The notes: generated from the letters alone by a model not told the origin. Shown: positions 25,843 through 35,257, counted from the stretch's first letter. The stretch is DNA of 43,149 bases from Candidatus Hydrogenedentes bacterium ADurb.Bin170 (GCA_002070275.1 MWCY01000024.1:1-43149), one strand, 5' to 3'. Made by a program: numbers and translations.

Positions 25843-26931
25843 ATGAACTTCGGTATTCTACAATTTTCTGAACAGTATGCCCCCCGATTATGGGGCGGAA
25901 GCAGACTTGCAGCCCTGGGCAAAATGCTGCCGGCAGATCAATGCATCGGCGAAGCGTGGCTGATTGCTGATCATCCGCAATGCGAAAGCCGGGTTATTTC
26001 AGGCGAACGAAAAGGCGACACGCTGCGCACGCTTATGGAAGAATGGGGCGACAGGCTGCTGGGCACTGCAGCACACCCGGCGGCAAACCACCGCTTCCCG
26101 CTGCTCCTGAAACTGATCGATGCCGGGGATATGCTTTCCGTGCAGGTGCATCCTGACGACGCGGCGGCAAAGGCACTCCACGAGCCTGACGGCGGCAAGA
26201 CAGAAATGTGGCACATTCTGAATGCGGCACCGGACAGCCGGATAATCTCAGGCACCAGACACGGTGTCACCGCCGACAGCTTCCGCACCTCTCTACCTGA
26301 AGGCGGCTGCGGAAAACTGCTCCGCGAATTTCCTGTTTCTCCGGGTGATTCCATCTTTGTCCCCGCCGGGGCGGTACATGCCATAGGTGCCGGTATCCTG
26401 CTTGCGGAAATTCAGCAGAACAGCGATATCACCTACCGGCTTTACGACTGGGGTCGGGTCGATGTCCGGGGAATTCCCCGGGAGCTGCATGTGGACAAGG
26501 GGTTACAAGTTGCCCGTTTTGGCGAGGACACGAGCGGCCGGATGGCACCTCTCCGCTGTACCGGAGAAACCTGCGTAAGCGAATATCTCTGCGCCAGCCG
26601 CTTTTTTGCGGCACAACGGATTACCCTGTATCACAAAACACGTTTCACCATGACCGGAAGCTCTTTCAGAATCATTCTGGCGCTACAGCAGCAACTGGTT
26701 CTGGAAGACCAATTCGGCACCGCTTCGCTCCAGCCAGGAGAGGCAGCACTCGTTCCTGCCTGGCTTCCCTGGTGGGAAGCGTCGGGTACCGGCTCTTTTC
26801 TGTGTTTTTATGTGCCCGATGCGACGGCAGACATTATCGAGCCACTCCGGCGACATGGCTATAGCAACAGACAGATTCTCTCACTTGGCGAGGGCGACCC
26901 CGGCAGGATGTTGCAGTCCCTGCTTCAGTAA
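25843..26931 (+). CDS. manA: Mannose-6-phosphate isomerase, class I type
   Basis: 362 residues from ATG 25843. It interconverts mannose-6-phosphate and fructose-6-phosphate in the cytoplasm. Zinc-site motifs are visible: MLSVQVHPDD (Gln and His), GKTEMWHIL (Glu) and PAGAVHAIGAGILLAEIQQNSDITYRLYDWGR (His, active-site Arg region). The N-terminus APRLWGGSRLA matches the family's opening. The open frame runs back to 25780, but similarity begins at MNFGILQFSEQY. It stands alone, converging on the FAD oxidoreductase gene 35 bases downstream. Confidence 0.93.
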   Translation: MNFGILQFSEQYAPRLWGGSRLAALGKMLPADQCIGEAWLIADHPQCESRVISGERKGDTLRTLMEEWGDRLLGTAAHPAANHRFPLLLKLIDAGDMLSVQVHPDDAAAKALHEPDGGKTEMWHILNAAPDSRIISGTRHGVTADSFRTSLPEGGCGKLLREFPVSPGDSIFVPAGAVHAIGAGILLAEIQQNSDITYRLYDWGRVDVRGIPRELHVDKGLQVARFGEDTSGRMAPLRCTGETCVSEYLCASRFFAAQRITLYHKTRFTMTGSSFRIILALQQQLVLEDQFGTASLQPGEAALVPAWLPWWEASGTGSFLCFYVPDATADIIEPLRRHGYSNRQILSLGEGDPGRMLQSLLQ

Positions 26932-26966
26932 AATCTGATCGTGTCGTCTCATCGTCTTAATCCGCG

Positions 26967-28949
26967 TCAGGCGTAGCAGCGCATTTCATAGAGCCGCACG
27001 ATATCACAGCCGTTGGTGGCAGTCACCTCCAGGCGCACCGCCTGTGCCTGGACCGGCGAGAACGCATGGCGGCGCAGTCGCTGATAATTCCCTTCAACCT
27101 GAACAAGCTCTTTCCATTCACCGCCCCCTGTTTCCCTGTAGAGCAGGCGGTAATCTCTGGAAGTTTCCGGTTGTGCCGAGCGCTTCTGAGGCGTGCGCAC
27201 ACTCTGCTCCCCGGACAGCGTCAGCTCTCGACTGAAACCGGAGTCATGGGTCAGCTGTATCAGAGAAATAGTGTGAGGACTTTCCCAGCCAAGTTCGATC
27301 CAGGCGGTTCCTGCCTGCAGTTCAGCGCCCCACCGGTTGTTCCACTCTTCGCCCATATCACGCACCAGACCGTTAATTATATTCTCCGGGCGGCTGCCTT
27401 CCACCGTATGAGAGGCACGGACATAGGAAGCACGGCGAGCCAAATCGGCAGCATCTTCATTGGCAAGCCCGGGAATGGTTTGGTCATCCCGAAGCAGCTG
27501 CTGCTGATACTGTTTCAGAAGCTCCTTGTCTTCATAAAGCGCCTGAGGCGTCATGTTCCGGGCGGCACAGAAGGCGGCGGCGGTGCCGATTGCCTGACCC
27601 TCAACCGCACAGGTACCCATAACCCGGGTAGAAGTAAAGGCAACGTGTGAAGCACTGATATTGCGTCCGGCCATAAAAAGATTCGCGATATTCACGGAAT
27701 AAAGGGCGCGCAGCGGAATACCATAGACATTTTTGATATTCTGCGAATCGCTCGGAACCAGATCAACTGCATCAAAGCCGCCCGGCGGATGATCATCAAA
27801 AGGCCAGCCACCTACGGCGACAGCATCCTCGAAAGAACCGTTCATTCCGAGCAGGTCCTGTTCCGTAAGCACATGCGGCCCGACAAGACGACGGCTCGCA
27901 CGTTTTCCCGGAATCATTCCTATCCAATCCATGCCCCAATTGGCACTGTCGGGATGGTCTCCTGAATTTTTGATGTAGTCCCAGACACCGAGCACAATGG
28001 ACAGCAGTTCCTTGCGAATGGCTTCATTATTGCGGATGGCATCATCTTCACCGCCCCACTCAATCCACCAGTATCCATATTCCCAGGATCTGATTTTGCG
28101 CAAACGCAGCTGCTCCGCCTGCACTTTGCGCGCCCAGGGCGGCGGCGTAAAGGGAATGGGGTACCCGTAGTCTTTTGCCATGAAAAGAATGCTGCTGCCC
28201 AGCGTTTCTGTGCCTGCTGTTTTCGGAGCGCGGACTTCATTATATTTATCTCTGGATTCATGCCCTACTACATAGGCAGCACCTGCCTCCACCCCCAGCC
28301 TGCAGTCACCGGTACAGTCGGCAAAAAGAGGCGCTTCAATACGATAAAGCGTTTCGGTAAGATCGCTGCGCGCCCAGACTTCCCGGATACGATTGTCCGA
28401 TACCACTGCGCGGAATACGGAGGTGTCCAGAAGCAATGTAATATTCGGCTCACTGACCACTTTGTCGTAAAGCAGCAGATCCCAAAGTTCAAAAGACCAC
28501 TGAGGATTATGTTTCGCATCTTCCAGACGCAGCTCTTCCAGAATGCCGCTTTCCCGCCAGCCCAGTCTGCTCCGGTGACAGCTGGCACCGACTATGTGCA
28601 TACGCACCTCGCTGCTGGCATTGCCGCCCAGGCGTGAGCGATTCTGCACAAGTACCACCCGTGCGCCCGTCCGTGCAGCAGCAAGGGCAGCACACACACC
28701 TGCCATTCCCCCGCCGGCAACAAGAAAATCGCAGTGCAAATCCACCTGCACCATGTTCGGCTCATGGGGAGGCGGCGCACCGGGAGAGGTCGGCACGGCA
28801 GCAACAGCCTTTTCCACCCCCGGCGGCAGCGGTGCATCGGCGCCCTCCGCCCGGTCTGCCCGAATAAAAAGACTGTAGCCCGCCGCCATTCCTGATCCGC
28901 CGGCCGCTTTTAAAAAACCGCGTCGGCTGGTGTTTTTTCTGTCAGACAT
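26967..28949 (-). CDS. Tat-exported FAD-dependent oxidoreductase with a C-terminal binding domain
   Basis: 660 residues. A twin-arginine signal (TSRRGFLKAAGGSGMAAGYS) opens the protein, so it is exported folded with its cofactor. The FAD-binding Rossmann motif is FLVAGGGMAGVCAALAAARTG followed by LVQNRSRLGGNASSEVRM, typical of the FAD_oxidored family (PF12831 group); a second FAD motif is NLFMAGRNISASHVAFTSTRVMG near 460. The last 130 residues (WIELGWESPHTISLIQLTHD, VRLEVTAT) look like a discoidin-type sugar-binding domain. Such secreted flavoproteins are common in polysaccharide-degrading PVC and Planctomycetes genomes; the substrate is unknown. AAGGAG precedes the ATG. Confidence 0.9.
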   Translation of the reverse strand: MSDRKNTSRRGFLKAAGGSGMAAGYSLFIRADRAEGADAPLPPGVEKAVAAVPTSPGAPPPHEPNMVQVDLHCDFLVAGGGMAGVCAALAAARTGARVVLVQNRSRLGGNASSEVRMHIVGASCHRSRLGWRESGILEELRLEDAKHNPQWSFELWDLLLYDKVVSEPNITLLLDTSVFRAVVSDNRIREVWARSDLTETLYRIEAPLFADCTGDCRLGVEAGAAYVVGHESRDKYNEVRAPKTAGTETLGSSILFMAKDYGYPIPFTPPPWARKVQAEQLRLRKIRSWEYGYWWIEWGGEDDAIRNNEAIRKELLSIVLGVWDYIKNSGDHPDSANWGMDWIGMIPGKRASRRLVGPHVLTEQDLLGMNGSFEDAVAVGGWPFDDHPPGGFDAVDLVPSDSQNIKNVYGIPLRALYSVNIANLFMAGRNISASHVAFTSTRVMGTCAVEGQAIGTAAAFCAARNMTPQALYEDKELLKQYQQQLLRDDQTIPGLANEDAADLARRASYVRASHTVEGSRPENIINGLVRDMGEEWNNRWGAELQAGTAWIELGWESPHTISLIQLTHDSGFSRELTLSGEQSVRTPQKRSAQPETSRDYRLLYRETGGGEWKELVQVEGNYQRLRRHAFSPVQAQAVRLEVTATNGCDIVRLYEMRCYA

Positions 28950-29011
28950 CTAAGACTCCTTGTATTGCACCGGATCTTCTGAAGAAAAACCGGCATCCCG
29001 TTGTTCGATTC

Positions 29012-29041
29012 AGTATAGCCTCTCTTTGGAAAGGCATGCAA
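29012..29041 (-). promoter_or_regulatory. Promoter of the FAD oxidoreductase gene
   Basis: Minus strand TATACT (29012-29017), 18-base spacer to TTGCAT (29036-29041). The -35 box is weak. Confidence 0.4.
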
Positions 29042-29066
29042 AAGCCGGAGAAACGGAATAAAACAG

Positions 29067-29096
29067 TTGCCAGAAAGCATGTCCTCAGGGTACACT
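29067..29096 (+). promoter_or_regulatory. Promoter of the TPR/SprT-like gene pair
   Basis: TTGCCA (29067-29072), 18-base spacer, TACACT (29091-29096), about 65 bases before the ATG at 29161. It is divergent from the FAD gene promoter, so the region is a shared control region. Confidence 0.5.
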
Positions 29097-29160
29097 TAAA
29101 GCGGCTCGTTTTTGTGGTTATCCGGAGCAGTGCCGTCTTTCTATTCACAGGGGCATCTTT

Positions 29161-30114
29161 ATGAAGCGGTATTCCTATTGGCTTGTCGTTGCAACAGTGG
29201 CTTTCATTGCGCTGCTTGTTGTCGGCTGGCGTTATCTGGATCCGCCCAATCAAGGTTTTCGGATTTACACAAAGCGCATGGTTTCCTATACGTTGGAACT
29301 GCTGGAAAATGACCCGACCGTGCAGCTTCCCGAGACCCGTGCGTGCGTGCGGCTGGTGGCTGCCAGCGCCGAAGCGAGCTGGCTGAATACTCCGGAGGCT
29401 CTTTATATTCTTGCGCTGCAGTACGAGCGGGAGAACTCGACGGAAAACGCTGAACTGTGGTTTCGCGAGGTAATCCGGTTGGCGCCTGGCTGGAGCTGGC
29501 CTTATGTGAATCTGGGAATATTACTCGCGCGCACCGATGCGGGCAGGCTGGAAGAAGCGGCAGAACTTCTGACTGCAGCGATTGCACTGCAACCCGACTG
29601 GGTTCGTCCCTACAACAGCTTGAGCGTGGTGCTACGCAGCCTCGGCAGGCTGGAAGAAGCGGAGGCAATGGCGATTGCAGCGATCACACTCGAACCACAG
29701 GATGTTGCGGCGCACAACAACTACGCCAACCTGCTGGCGGTGATGGGCAGGTATGAAGAAGCAGAGGAGCATTACCGCTATGCCATGGAAAACGCTCCGG
29801 AGAACTCCAAGCCACCGTATAACCTTGCCTGCCTGTATTGTGCACGGGGACTTGATGAAGAGGCGCTGGACTATCTTGCCTTCGCCATCACACTCAGCTC
29901 CGATGCCCGCCTGGATGCTGCAAGCGACCCCTGCTTCAGTGCGCTGCGCGACAACCCTTACTTTCAGGAATTAATTTACGGTGAGCCTGAGGCTGTACCG
30001 GCAGAGGAGACCGGGCTGGAAGAAGGAGCAGCATCCGAACCCCCTGAAGAAACAGAAGCGGATGCTGAAGAAGGTGACCCCGGAGAAAGTACGGAAGCGA
30101 GTGAACATGAATAA
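29161..30114 (+). CDS. Membrane-anchored TPR protein
   Basis: 317 residues. A single hydrophobic segment at residues 5-22 (YWLVVATVAFIALLVVGW) anchors it, so the rest is probably periplasmic. Residues 80-260 contain about five tetratricopeptide repeats (for example YINLGILLARTDAGRLEEAAELLTAAIAL-like and YNSLSVVLRSLGRLEEAEAM units), which act as protein-protein docking platforms. The last 50 residues are a Glu/Ala/Thr-rich acidic tail. GGGGC lies just before the ATG. Its end overlaps the next gene by 8 bases, so the two are translated from one message. Confidence 0.82.
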   Translation: MKRYSYWLVVATVAFIALLVVGWRYLDPPNQGFRIYTKRMVSYTLELLENDPTVQLPETRACVRLVAASAEASWLNTPEALYILALQYERENSTENAELWFREVIRLAPGWSWPYVNLGILLARTDAGRLEEAAELLTAAIALQPDWVRPYNSLSVVLRSLGRLEEAEAMAIAAITLEPQDVAAHNNYANLLAVMGRYEEAEEHYRYAMENAPENSKPPYNLACLYCARGLDEEALDYLAFAITLSSDARLDAASDPCFSALRDNPYFQELIYGEPEAVPAEETGLEEGAASEPPEETEADAEEGDPGESTEASEHE

Positions 30115-30889
30115 CAGCGGACGACCTCAGCAGTTAGAATTTGACTGGGGGCAGGAAGATCCCACTTTTCTTTGCCCGCCGGAGTTGCATGCCTGCCCTT
30201 CCACCGAGATAAAAGCCAGACTTGAACACCAAACCGGGCTGCAGATCGATTTGTCTATTACCGAATGCAGTCAACTTATGCTCGCCTTTCGCATAATCGA
30301 AGAAAAAAAGAAGGTGCTGGTTCATATGCACTCTATGTTTCTTTGTGCATCAGAAGACGTGATTAATCATATAGCGAAGTGGCTGCTCAACCCCAATTCA
30401 AAAAGGTCTTGCTCTTTTCTGCAGGAACACATCAGAAAGTACGAAATCATTGCCCGGCAAAATCAGGGGGCAACACACCGCTACAAGATAATTCATCAGG
30501 GGCGATTCTTTAATCTGGGTGAGATCTTTAAACAGGTTAATCAGTCTTCTTTCAATAACGAGGTCACAGCGACGATTACCTGGAGCCGCCATACAAAAGG
30601 GAAAGCCCGTTCCATCAGACTCGGTTCGTATCGTTCCTGTTGTCATCTGATACGCATCAATCCCCGGCTCGATCAGAAATTTGTACCTCTCTTTTTTATC
30701 CGGCATGTTATCTATCATGAAATGCTGCATTCCATTTTTCCACGCCAGAAGACGGCAAGCGGCAGAAACAGCATCCACTCAAAAGAATTCCGGGCATTGG
30801 AACGGAAATCACCCGACTATGAAGCGGCCACGCAATGGGAAAAAACGCCGGGCAATATCGGGCGTCTGCTCGGCAGACAGAAACCTTGA
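30107..30889 (+). CDS. SprT-like zinc metalloprotease-like protein
   Basis: 260 residues from ATG 30107, which overlaps the TPR gene end; the longer open frame upstream is the TPR gene in another frame and is not used. The gluzincin signature is HEMLH (H204, E205, H208) in FIRHVIYHEMLHSIFP, preceded by SSFNNEVTATITWS and IRLGSY, in the pattern of SprT/WLM-like proteases; a downstream HSKEF supplies the possible third ligand. SprT/Spartan relatives cleave DNA-protein crosslinks, but many SprT-like bacterial proteins are uncharacterised. No signal peptide, so cytoplasmic. Confidence 0.8.
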   Translation: MNNSGRPQQLEFDWGQEDPTFLCPPELHACPSTEIKARLEHQTGLQIDLSITECSQLMLAFRIIEEKKKVLVHMHSMFLCASEDVINHIAKWLLNPNSKRSCSFLQEHIRKYEIIARQNQGATHRYKIIHQGRFFNLGEIFKQVNQSSFNNEVTATITWSRHTKGKARSIRLGSYRSCCHLIRINPRLDQKFVPLFFIRHVIYHEMLHSIFPRQKTASGRNSIHSKEFRALERKSPDYEAATQWEKTPGNIGRLLGRQKP

Positions 30890-30927
30890 ATTCATCTGTC
30901 GAAAAAGGATGTCGTACACAAAGCAGT

Positions 30928-31716
30928 TTACCGGTTCCGTTTCTTTTTCCGGCGTGACGCCAATGGCTTGCTAAGGGGCGGTTTCATTCCCAGCCAGATC
31001 TGACGGGGATACCAGGTCTCGGAAAGGCTATGCCGGACAAAAAGAAGATATATTTTTGCCAGCAGTCCCCGAATCCCCCGGAGCTCCGCAACAATCTGGC
31101 AGGCGCCGCGCCAGCTTCGCTCACTGAAACGGGAAGCAAGAAAGGCGCGCAGCCGGCGAGGCTTATTTGCCCTCAGCGCCGCGCGCTCTTCACGATGAAA
31201 AAAATGCATCACGGCGATGAGCGGGCTGCGGATATTAGGTTCCAGAACAAGCAGGAGCCCCCCCGGTTTAAGAACACGCCGTATTTCCTCTATCGCCCCT
31301 TCCCGGTCTCCTGTGTGATGAAGCGCATCCAGCACAACAACGGCATCGAAAGTCTCGTCATCAAAAGGAAGTGATTCTGCCGTTCCTTCCTGCAGATAAA
31401 CACCCTGCAGTTCCCGGGCAAGGACGAATTTCCGGGCTACAGCAAGCATTTCCTGCGAAGGTTCGATACCGTCAAGCCGCTTCGTCAACGCACACAGCCA
31501 TTCAAAATACAAACCCGTGCCGCATCCGACATCCAGAATGCGGTTGTATGGAGCCCCTTTTGTCAATTCCGAAAAAACATCCTGATAGAATGCGGCGACA
31601 TGAGGAAGCGCGCTCATGCGAAAAGGGTCGAAGCGATCGCTGAACCCGCAGCAGGAAAGCCGGGTACGCCTGTTCCCTTCCACTATTCCTTTAAACTGAT
31701 CGTCCTGCTCAGGCAT
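30928..31716 (-). CDS. Class I SAM-dependent methyltransferase
   Basis: 262 residues. Motif I ILDVGCGTGLYFEWL, acidic end of strand 2 (LDGIEPSQEM), ESLPFDDETFDAVVVLDALHH and VLKPGGLLLVLEPN follow the Methyltransf_11 order, so it is a Rossmann-fold methyltransferase of the ubiquinone/small-molecule type. The last 90 residues contain a helical hairpin and a Lys/Arg-rich end (SRRKKKRNR), possibly membrane associated. The substrate cannot be told. It converges on the SprT-like gene 38 bases away. Confidence 0.88.
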   Translation of the reverse strand: MPEQDDQFKGIVEGNRRTRLSCCGFSDRFDPFRMSALPHVAAFYQDVFSELTKGAPYNRILDVGCGTGLYFEWLCALTKRLDGIEPSQEMLAVARKFVLARELQGVYLQEGTAESLPFDDETFDAVVVLDALHHTGDREGAIEEIRRVLKPGGLLLVLEPNIRSPLIAVMHFFHREERAALRANKPRRLRAFLASRFSERSWRGACQIVAELRGIRGLLAKIYLLFVRHSLSETWYPRQIWLGMKPPLSKPLASRRKKKRNR

Positions 31717-31800
31717 ATTCCGGATCTTTCATCCTTCTTTTGACGAAATCGTTTTCTTGTTTTTACAAGCCCCCGGCATTTAAGTCCCTTTCGGCTGCTG

Positions 31801-31844
31801 AAAAATAGTACCGGCTCCGGGATCCGACAGGAGCCCGAAGCCGG
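31801..31844 (-). terminator. Intrinsic terminator after the pilin-like gene
   Basis: CCGGCTCCGGG (31811-31821) and CCCGAAGCCGG (31834-31844) form an 11-bp stem with one wobble pair and a 12-base loop; the minus-strand T tract is TACTATTTTT at 31801-31810. Confidence 0.72.
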
Positions 31845-31868
31845 AAAAATCAGCCGGGAAAAATACAA

Positions 31869-32816
31869 TCAGAAGATGGAGGAAACGAGAGCGACTTCCT
31901 TGGTAACCGGCGCTTTTTCACTGGGATATTTCAGGAAGGAAACATGACCATCCATATAAAGCACATTGGCGCCGCCCGGGATATGGTTGAACCGATCCAC
32001 CTTGGAAGAGACAAGATCCCACATGATGGCTACATCGCTCTGTGCCATATTGCTTGCCGCCGGATTGTTGATATCCGTGATGAGGAAGCGTTCTATACCT
32101 TCACGGAGACGGTAAACCACATCGCTTCCGCCATTGCCCACAGGCGACACGCCTTTTGTATCTTCTTCAAAGGGAGGCCAGGGACCGCGGCGGTTATAGG
32201 GCATGGCTCCCATATTGTTTTCCTGGAAAATCTTCAGCCACTGTCTCTGCAGCTGTGCCGGTGCCTTCGTATTGGCAGGCACTGTAAAACCCGGGCTGGT
32301 AATCTGAAGTATGGAGATCAGCGCCGGATCAATATCTACGAGATTGGCAGGGACGCTGTCGCAAAGGTCATAGGCAAATCCGAAATAGGAGTAGGAAAAG
32401 TTTGCCTTGTACCAGTCGTTGTAGGAAGTGTCGCCGTCCTGGCCGATAAACTGGAGGATTGTTGTCCCGTTATCGTAGTACATATCCTGTATTTTGTGGG
32501 AAGCACTGGAGGGACATACATAAATGTTCGGGTCAGAAATGTATTCCGGATACACTGCCACACAAAGAGGTGTCAGCAGTACACCAAAGCAGGGAGAGCA
32601 ATAGGTCTGATGCTGGACAGGCGGGTATTTTTCACCCGGTGCTTCATTGGCATACATCTTGAAGGACAAACCGAATTGCTTCAGGTTGTTGGCGCAGCTG
32701 GAGCGGCGTGCCGCTTCACGGGCGCGTGCCAGCGCCGGCAGGAGTATCGCTGCCAGAATACCGATAATAGCAATAACGACCAGCAGCTCAATCAACGTAA
32801 ATCCTTTTCGTTTCAT
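31869..32816 (-). CDS. DUF1559-type pilin-like (prepilin N-terminal) protein
   Basis: 315 residues. The start [20 protein letters not shown] is the classic class III/type IV prepilin N-terminus, with cleavage expected after the Gly and Phe methylated. [30 protein letters not shown] follows, the DUF1559 hallmark. Near the C-terminus [18 protein letters not shown] is the typical H-X9-DG-type motif of this family, which is massively expanded in Planctomycetes, Lentisphaerae and Hydrogenedentes and is an important taxonomic clue. It probably forms pseudopili or surface structures made by a type II/IV system elsewhere in the genome. Confidence 0.92.
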   Translation of the reverse strand: MKRKGFTLIELLVVIAIIGILAAILLPALARAREAARRSSCANNLKQFGLSFKMYANEAPGEKYPPVQHQTYCSPCFGVLLTPLCVAVYPEYISDPNIYVCPSSASHKIQDMYYDNGTTILQFIGQDGDTSYNDWYKANFSYSYFGFAYDLCDSVPANLVDIDPALISILQITSPGFTVPANTKAPAQLQRQWLKIFQENNMGAMPYNRRGPWPPFEEDTKGVSPVGNGGSDVVYRLREGIERFLITDINNPAASNMAQSDVAIMWDLVSSKVDRFNHIPGGANVLYMDGHVSFLKYPSEKAPVTKEVALVSSIF

Positions 32817-32860
32817 GCCAGCATTCCTTTTTTGGTTGGAACAATATGTATAAAGAAAAT

Positions 32861-32889
32861 ACTATAAACAGTATAACAGATTTTTTCAA
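32861..32889 (-). promoter_or_regulatory. Promoter of the pilin-like gene
   Basis: Minus strand TTGAAA (32884-32889), 17-base spacer, TATAGT (32861-32866), in an A/T-rich stretch; a second overlapping TATACT with a TTGCTT box is possible. The ATG at 32816 has AAGGA about 9 bases before it. Confidence 0.6.
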
Positions 32890-32940
32890 AAAAGCAAGTA
32901 AATCAGCAACGGCACACAAAAGCCTCTTTTAGTGAAGAAA

Positions 32941-32983
32941 ACAACAGAAAATGAGCCTCTTCTCCAGTTTTTTCAAGGCTCAT
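32941..32983 (-). terminator. Terminator of the ldh operon, overlapping the last stop codon
   Basis: ATGAGCCT (32951-32958) pairs perfectly with AGGCTCAT (32976-32983), an 8-bp stem over a 17-base loop; on the minus strand TTTCTGTTGTTTTC follows. The stem starts inside the last codons of the BNR gene. Confidence 0.55.
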
Positions 32984-34064
32984 ATTCCGTAACTGCTCTT
33001 TCATCAAATACGGCAAGCATGATGGAAGTGCGGCTATTGGTTGTATAAATCAGATAAATTTTATCATCCGAACCCTGGATGGCATAGGGATAAGCAAAGT
33101 CATTGTCCCCTCCGGCAATCATCCGTCGGAAAGGCCAGGTTTCCCCGTTATCCGTGCTGACCGCCAGCGTAAGCGGCGTACGGTCGGACATGCTGTCATT
33201 GTAAACCAGGAGCAGGTGACCATTCTTCAGTTTAATCAGTTCCACAGCGGAGTTGGGGTTGGGAAAGTCAGTACGCACGGCATCAGTCCAGCTAAATCCA
33301 CCGTCTTTTGAATCTGAACGCAGCATCCAGCCGTCTTCTGTGGGGCCGTATCCGCCGCCGCGCCGCATGAAGCAGAAGAGGTCGGTCGCACTGATCTGCA
33401 CGACCTGAGCCTGCAAATTACCCTCAGGGGAGCGGATTCTATTTTTGGATTCCGTCCATTCCTGCGTTTTTGGATTGTAGCGCAGAAAATAACTCACGGA
33501 ACTGGAATCTGTGAATTCCCGGTCGTCCCCTTTTTCATTGTAAAGGGGCAGCAGATATTCCCCTGTATCCAGAACGATGGGCTGCCCCCGCACCATGGAC
33601 CCTTCCTCCATGCAGAGCATGAATGAATCAGACCAGCTTTTTGCGCCGTCCAGGGAAATTTTTGCTTTCACCCTTGCATTAGACCAGGTATCGCCGTACT
33701 GATTGTTGTAGAACAGCCATACAACGCCATCCGGCGCCTGCCAGACCACGGGGTTCCCCACGCCCTGAAAGGGTGTTTTGGCAATGATTTTCGGAGCCGA
33801 CCATTTCTTTTTTCCCTGCTTGCAGCGGGATCCGTACACCGCTGTTTCTGCAGAATATTCATTTTCACCGCCGTAATAGGCGACATAATAATCCCCGTTT
33901 TTCAACTGGGTGATCGATGCCGGATGTTTGTAGGGTCCGGGATGCTCTTCACCGAAGAGTCTGTAGATTTCGACATTGGTCTCGAAATGGGGCAGAATCA
34001 GATCCGCTTGAGCCGATCCGACGCAGACAAGCAGCAGTAATGACATGGTAATCAAACGACGCAT
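32973..34064 (-). CDS. Exported BNR-repeat (sialidase-fold) protein
   Basis: 363 residues from ATG 34064 (AGGAG upstream; a longer frame to 34130 lacks a ribosome site). A signal peptide ends near GSAQA. The body is a six-bladed-propeller BNR/Asp-box protein: Asp-boxes SLDGAKSW, SKDGGFSW and STDNGETW, with HPASITQLKNGDYYVAYYGG and NSAVELIKLKNGHLLLVYND motifs of the exo-alpha-sialidase-like (BNR_2) family. A true sialidase triad cannot be confirmed by reading; many such Planctomycetes-type proteins act on other glycans. It ends the operon that starts at ldh, 65 bases after the parvulin-like gene. Confidence 0.85.
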   Translation of the reverse strand: MRRLITMSLLLLVCVGSAQADLILPHFETNVEIYRLFGEEHPGPYKHPASITQLKNGDYYVAYYGGENEYSAETAVYGSRCKQGKKKWSAPKIIAKTPFQGVGNPVVWQAPDGVVWLFYNNQYGDTWSNARVKAKISLDGAKSWSDSFMLCMEEGSMVRGQPIVLDTGEYLLPLYNEKGDDREFTDSSSVSYFLRYNPKTQEWTESKNRIRSPEGNLQAQVVQISATDLFCFMRRGGGYGPTEDGWMLRSDSKDGGFSWTDAVRTDFPNPNSAVELIKLKNGHLLLVYNDSMSDRTPLTLAVSTDNGETWPFRRMIAGGDNDFAYPYAIQGSDDKIYLIYTTNSRTSIMLAVFDERAVTEYEP

Positions 34065-34129
34065 TTTATTTTCTCCTTGTGCTATACAATCTGAAAACTT
34101 AAGATCAGGCAGTCGGACGCCAGCAACCA

Positions 34130-35257
34130 CTAAACAGCAGCAGGCCCCTGCATATGTGAAGGATCCGGCAGTTTATCCTCGTATATCTCCACTTTATTAT
34201 CTTCGCGCAACAGGTGCATCATCTTCGCTTTAATAAGCGGCACGATAACCTGCGGGCGCGCCTGCTCATAAGGCAGCAATGACTGAGGACGGCTGGCGAT
34301 CACTTTACAGATGAGATAATAGGGCGGCTGTTCCGTAATCACTGTTTTTCCGGAAGAGTCTTCGGTACGCTGCTGGGAGGCGCGCAAAAATACCGGACCG
34401 ACAATATCGCCGGGCTGAGCCCCCGACGCAGCTTCCCAGAAAGCACGAAGATGTACTTTCTGCGGGTCATTAATAATGCCTGCCGTGATTACGTAATCGG
34501 TATTGTCTTCCTTCTCTTTTTCCATATATTCCTCAAGAAGGCTATCAAAACTTTCCCCCGCCTGCAGGCGTTCACGAAGTGCCGAAGCACGGGCGGCCGC
34601 ATCGGGCGCATCCACAAAACGGATACCTTTGAACTCCAGATACTCGGGAACAATGAACTGTTCCTTCATAAACCCGTACTCCCGTTCGACCTCCCCTTCA
34701 TCAAGCGTTATGCGGCCGTCTTTAAACGCCTCGGCAGCAAGTACTTCGACTGCCTGCTCACCCTGCAGTTTGATGATCATGCGGTCGGTTCCTTCTTCGA
34801 CCTGATCCTTGTTGAACTGGAGCAGTTCGGGCGTCAGTCCGTATACACTCATCAGCGGGGTAATTACACCGGGTGGCGGAACCTCCATAGACCACATGTT
34901 GCGAAGGCTTTCTTCCTCATCGCCGCTGTCCCGGAAAAACATTTCCCGCGCCAGTTCTCTGTCTACAGCAACTCTTCCTTCTTTGGCAAACTGTATGCCC
35001 AGTTTTCTTTTGATGCTGTTGTCAATATGCTGGTTGAGAATGCGTACAAGATCGCTTCTGTTGCGGATCATGGGGCGGACATTGTCCGGCATTTCCCGGA
35101 TAATTTTAAAAAGGTCACCCCGGGTAATGTACCGCTCCCCCACTTTTGCCACCCGGATACGGTCTTTATCCGTCATTTGCCCGCATCCGACAGACAAGAT
35201 CAGACAAAGAGCGAGGGCAGTCAGGCGTGTCCTCTTCTGGAAAAAGCATCGCATCAT
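34130..35257 (-). CDS. Parvulin/SurA-like peptidyl-prolyl isomerase lipoprotein
   Basis: 375 residues. A signal peptide ends at the lipobox LSVGC (Cys25), so it is membrane anchored. Residues 35-175 are an alpha-helical SurA-type chaperone domain (RYITRGDLFKIIREMPDN, NQHIDNSIKRKLGIQF); residues 185-345 look like a parvulin-type domain (VPEYLEFKGIRFVD, RERLQAGESFDSLLEEYM, GAQPGDIVGPVFL, YYLICKVIASRP), although the catalytic residues are not clearly conserved. It probably folds exported proteins, perhaps the propeller and Ig-like proteins around it. GGGAGT precedes the ATG. Confidence 0.8.
   Translation of the reverse strand: MMRCFFQKRTRLTALALCLILSVGCGQMTDKDRIRVAKVGERYITRGDLFKIIREMPDNVRPMIRNRSDLVRILNQHIDNSIKRKLGIQFAKEGRVAVDRELAREMFFRDSGDEEESLRNMWSMEVPPPGVITPLMSVYGLTPELLQFNKDQVEEGTDRMIIKLQGEQAVEVLAAEAFKDGRITLDEGEVEREYGFMKEQFIVPEYLEFKGIRFVDAPDAAARASALRERLQAGESFDSLLEEYMEKEKEDNTDYVITAGIINDPQKVHLRAFWEAASGAQPGDIVGPVFLRASQQRTEDSSGKTVITEQPPYYLICKVIASRPQSLLPYEQARPQVIVPLIKAKMMHLLREDNKVEIYEDKLPDPSHMQGPAAV

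Noticed and set aside
29981-30106. Longer start for the SprT-like gene
   Set aside because: These codons read across the acidic tail of the TPR gene in another frame, giving a Lys/Arg-rich peptide without ribosome site; the ATG at 30107 is preferred.
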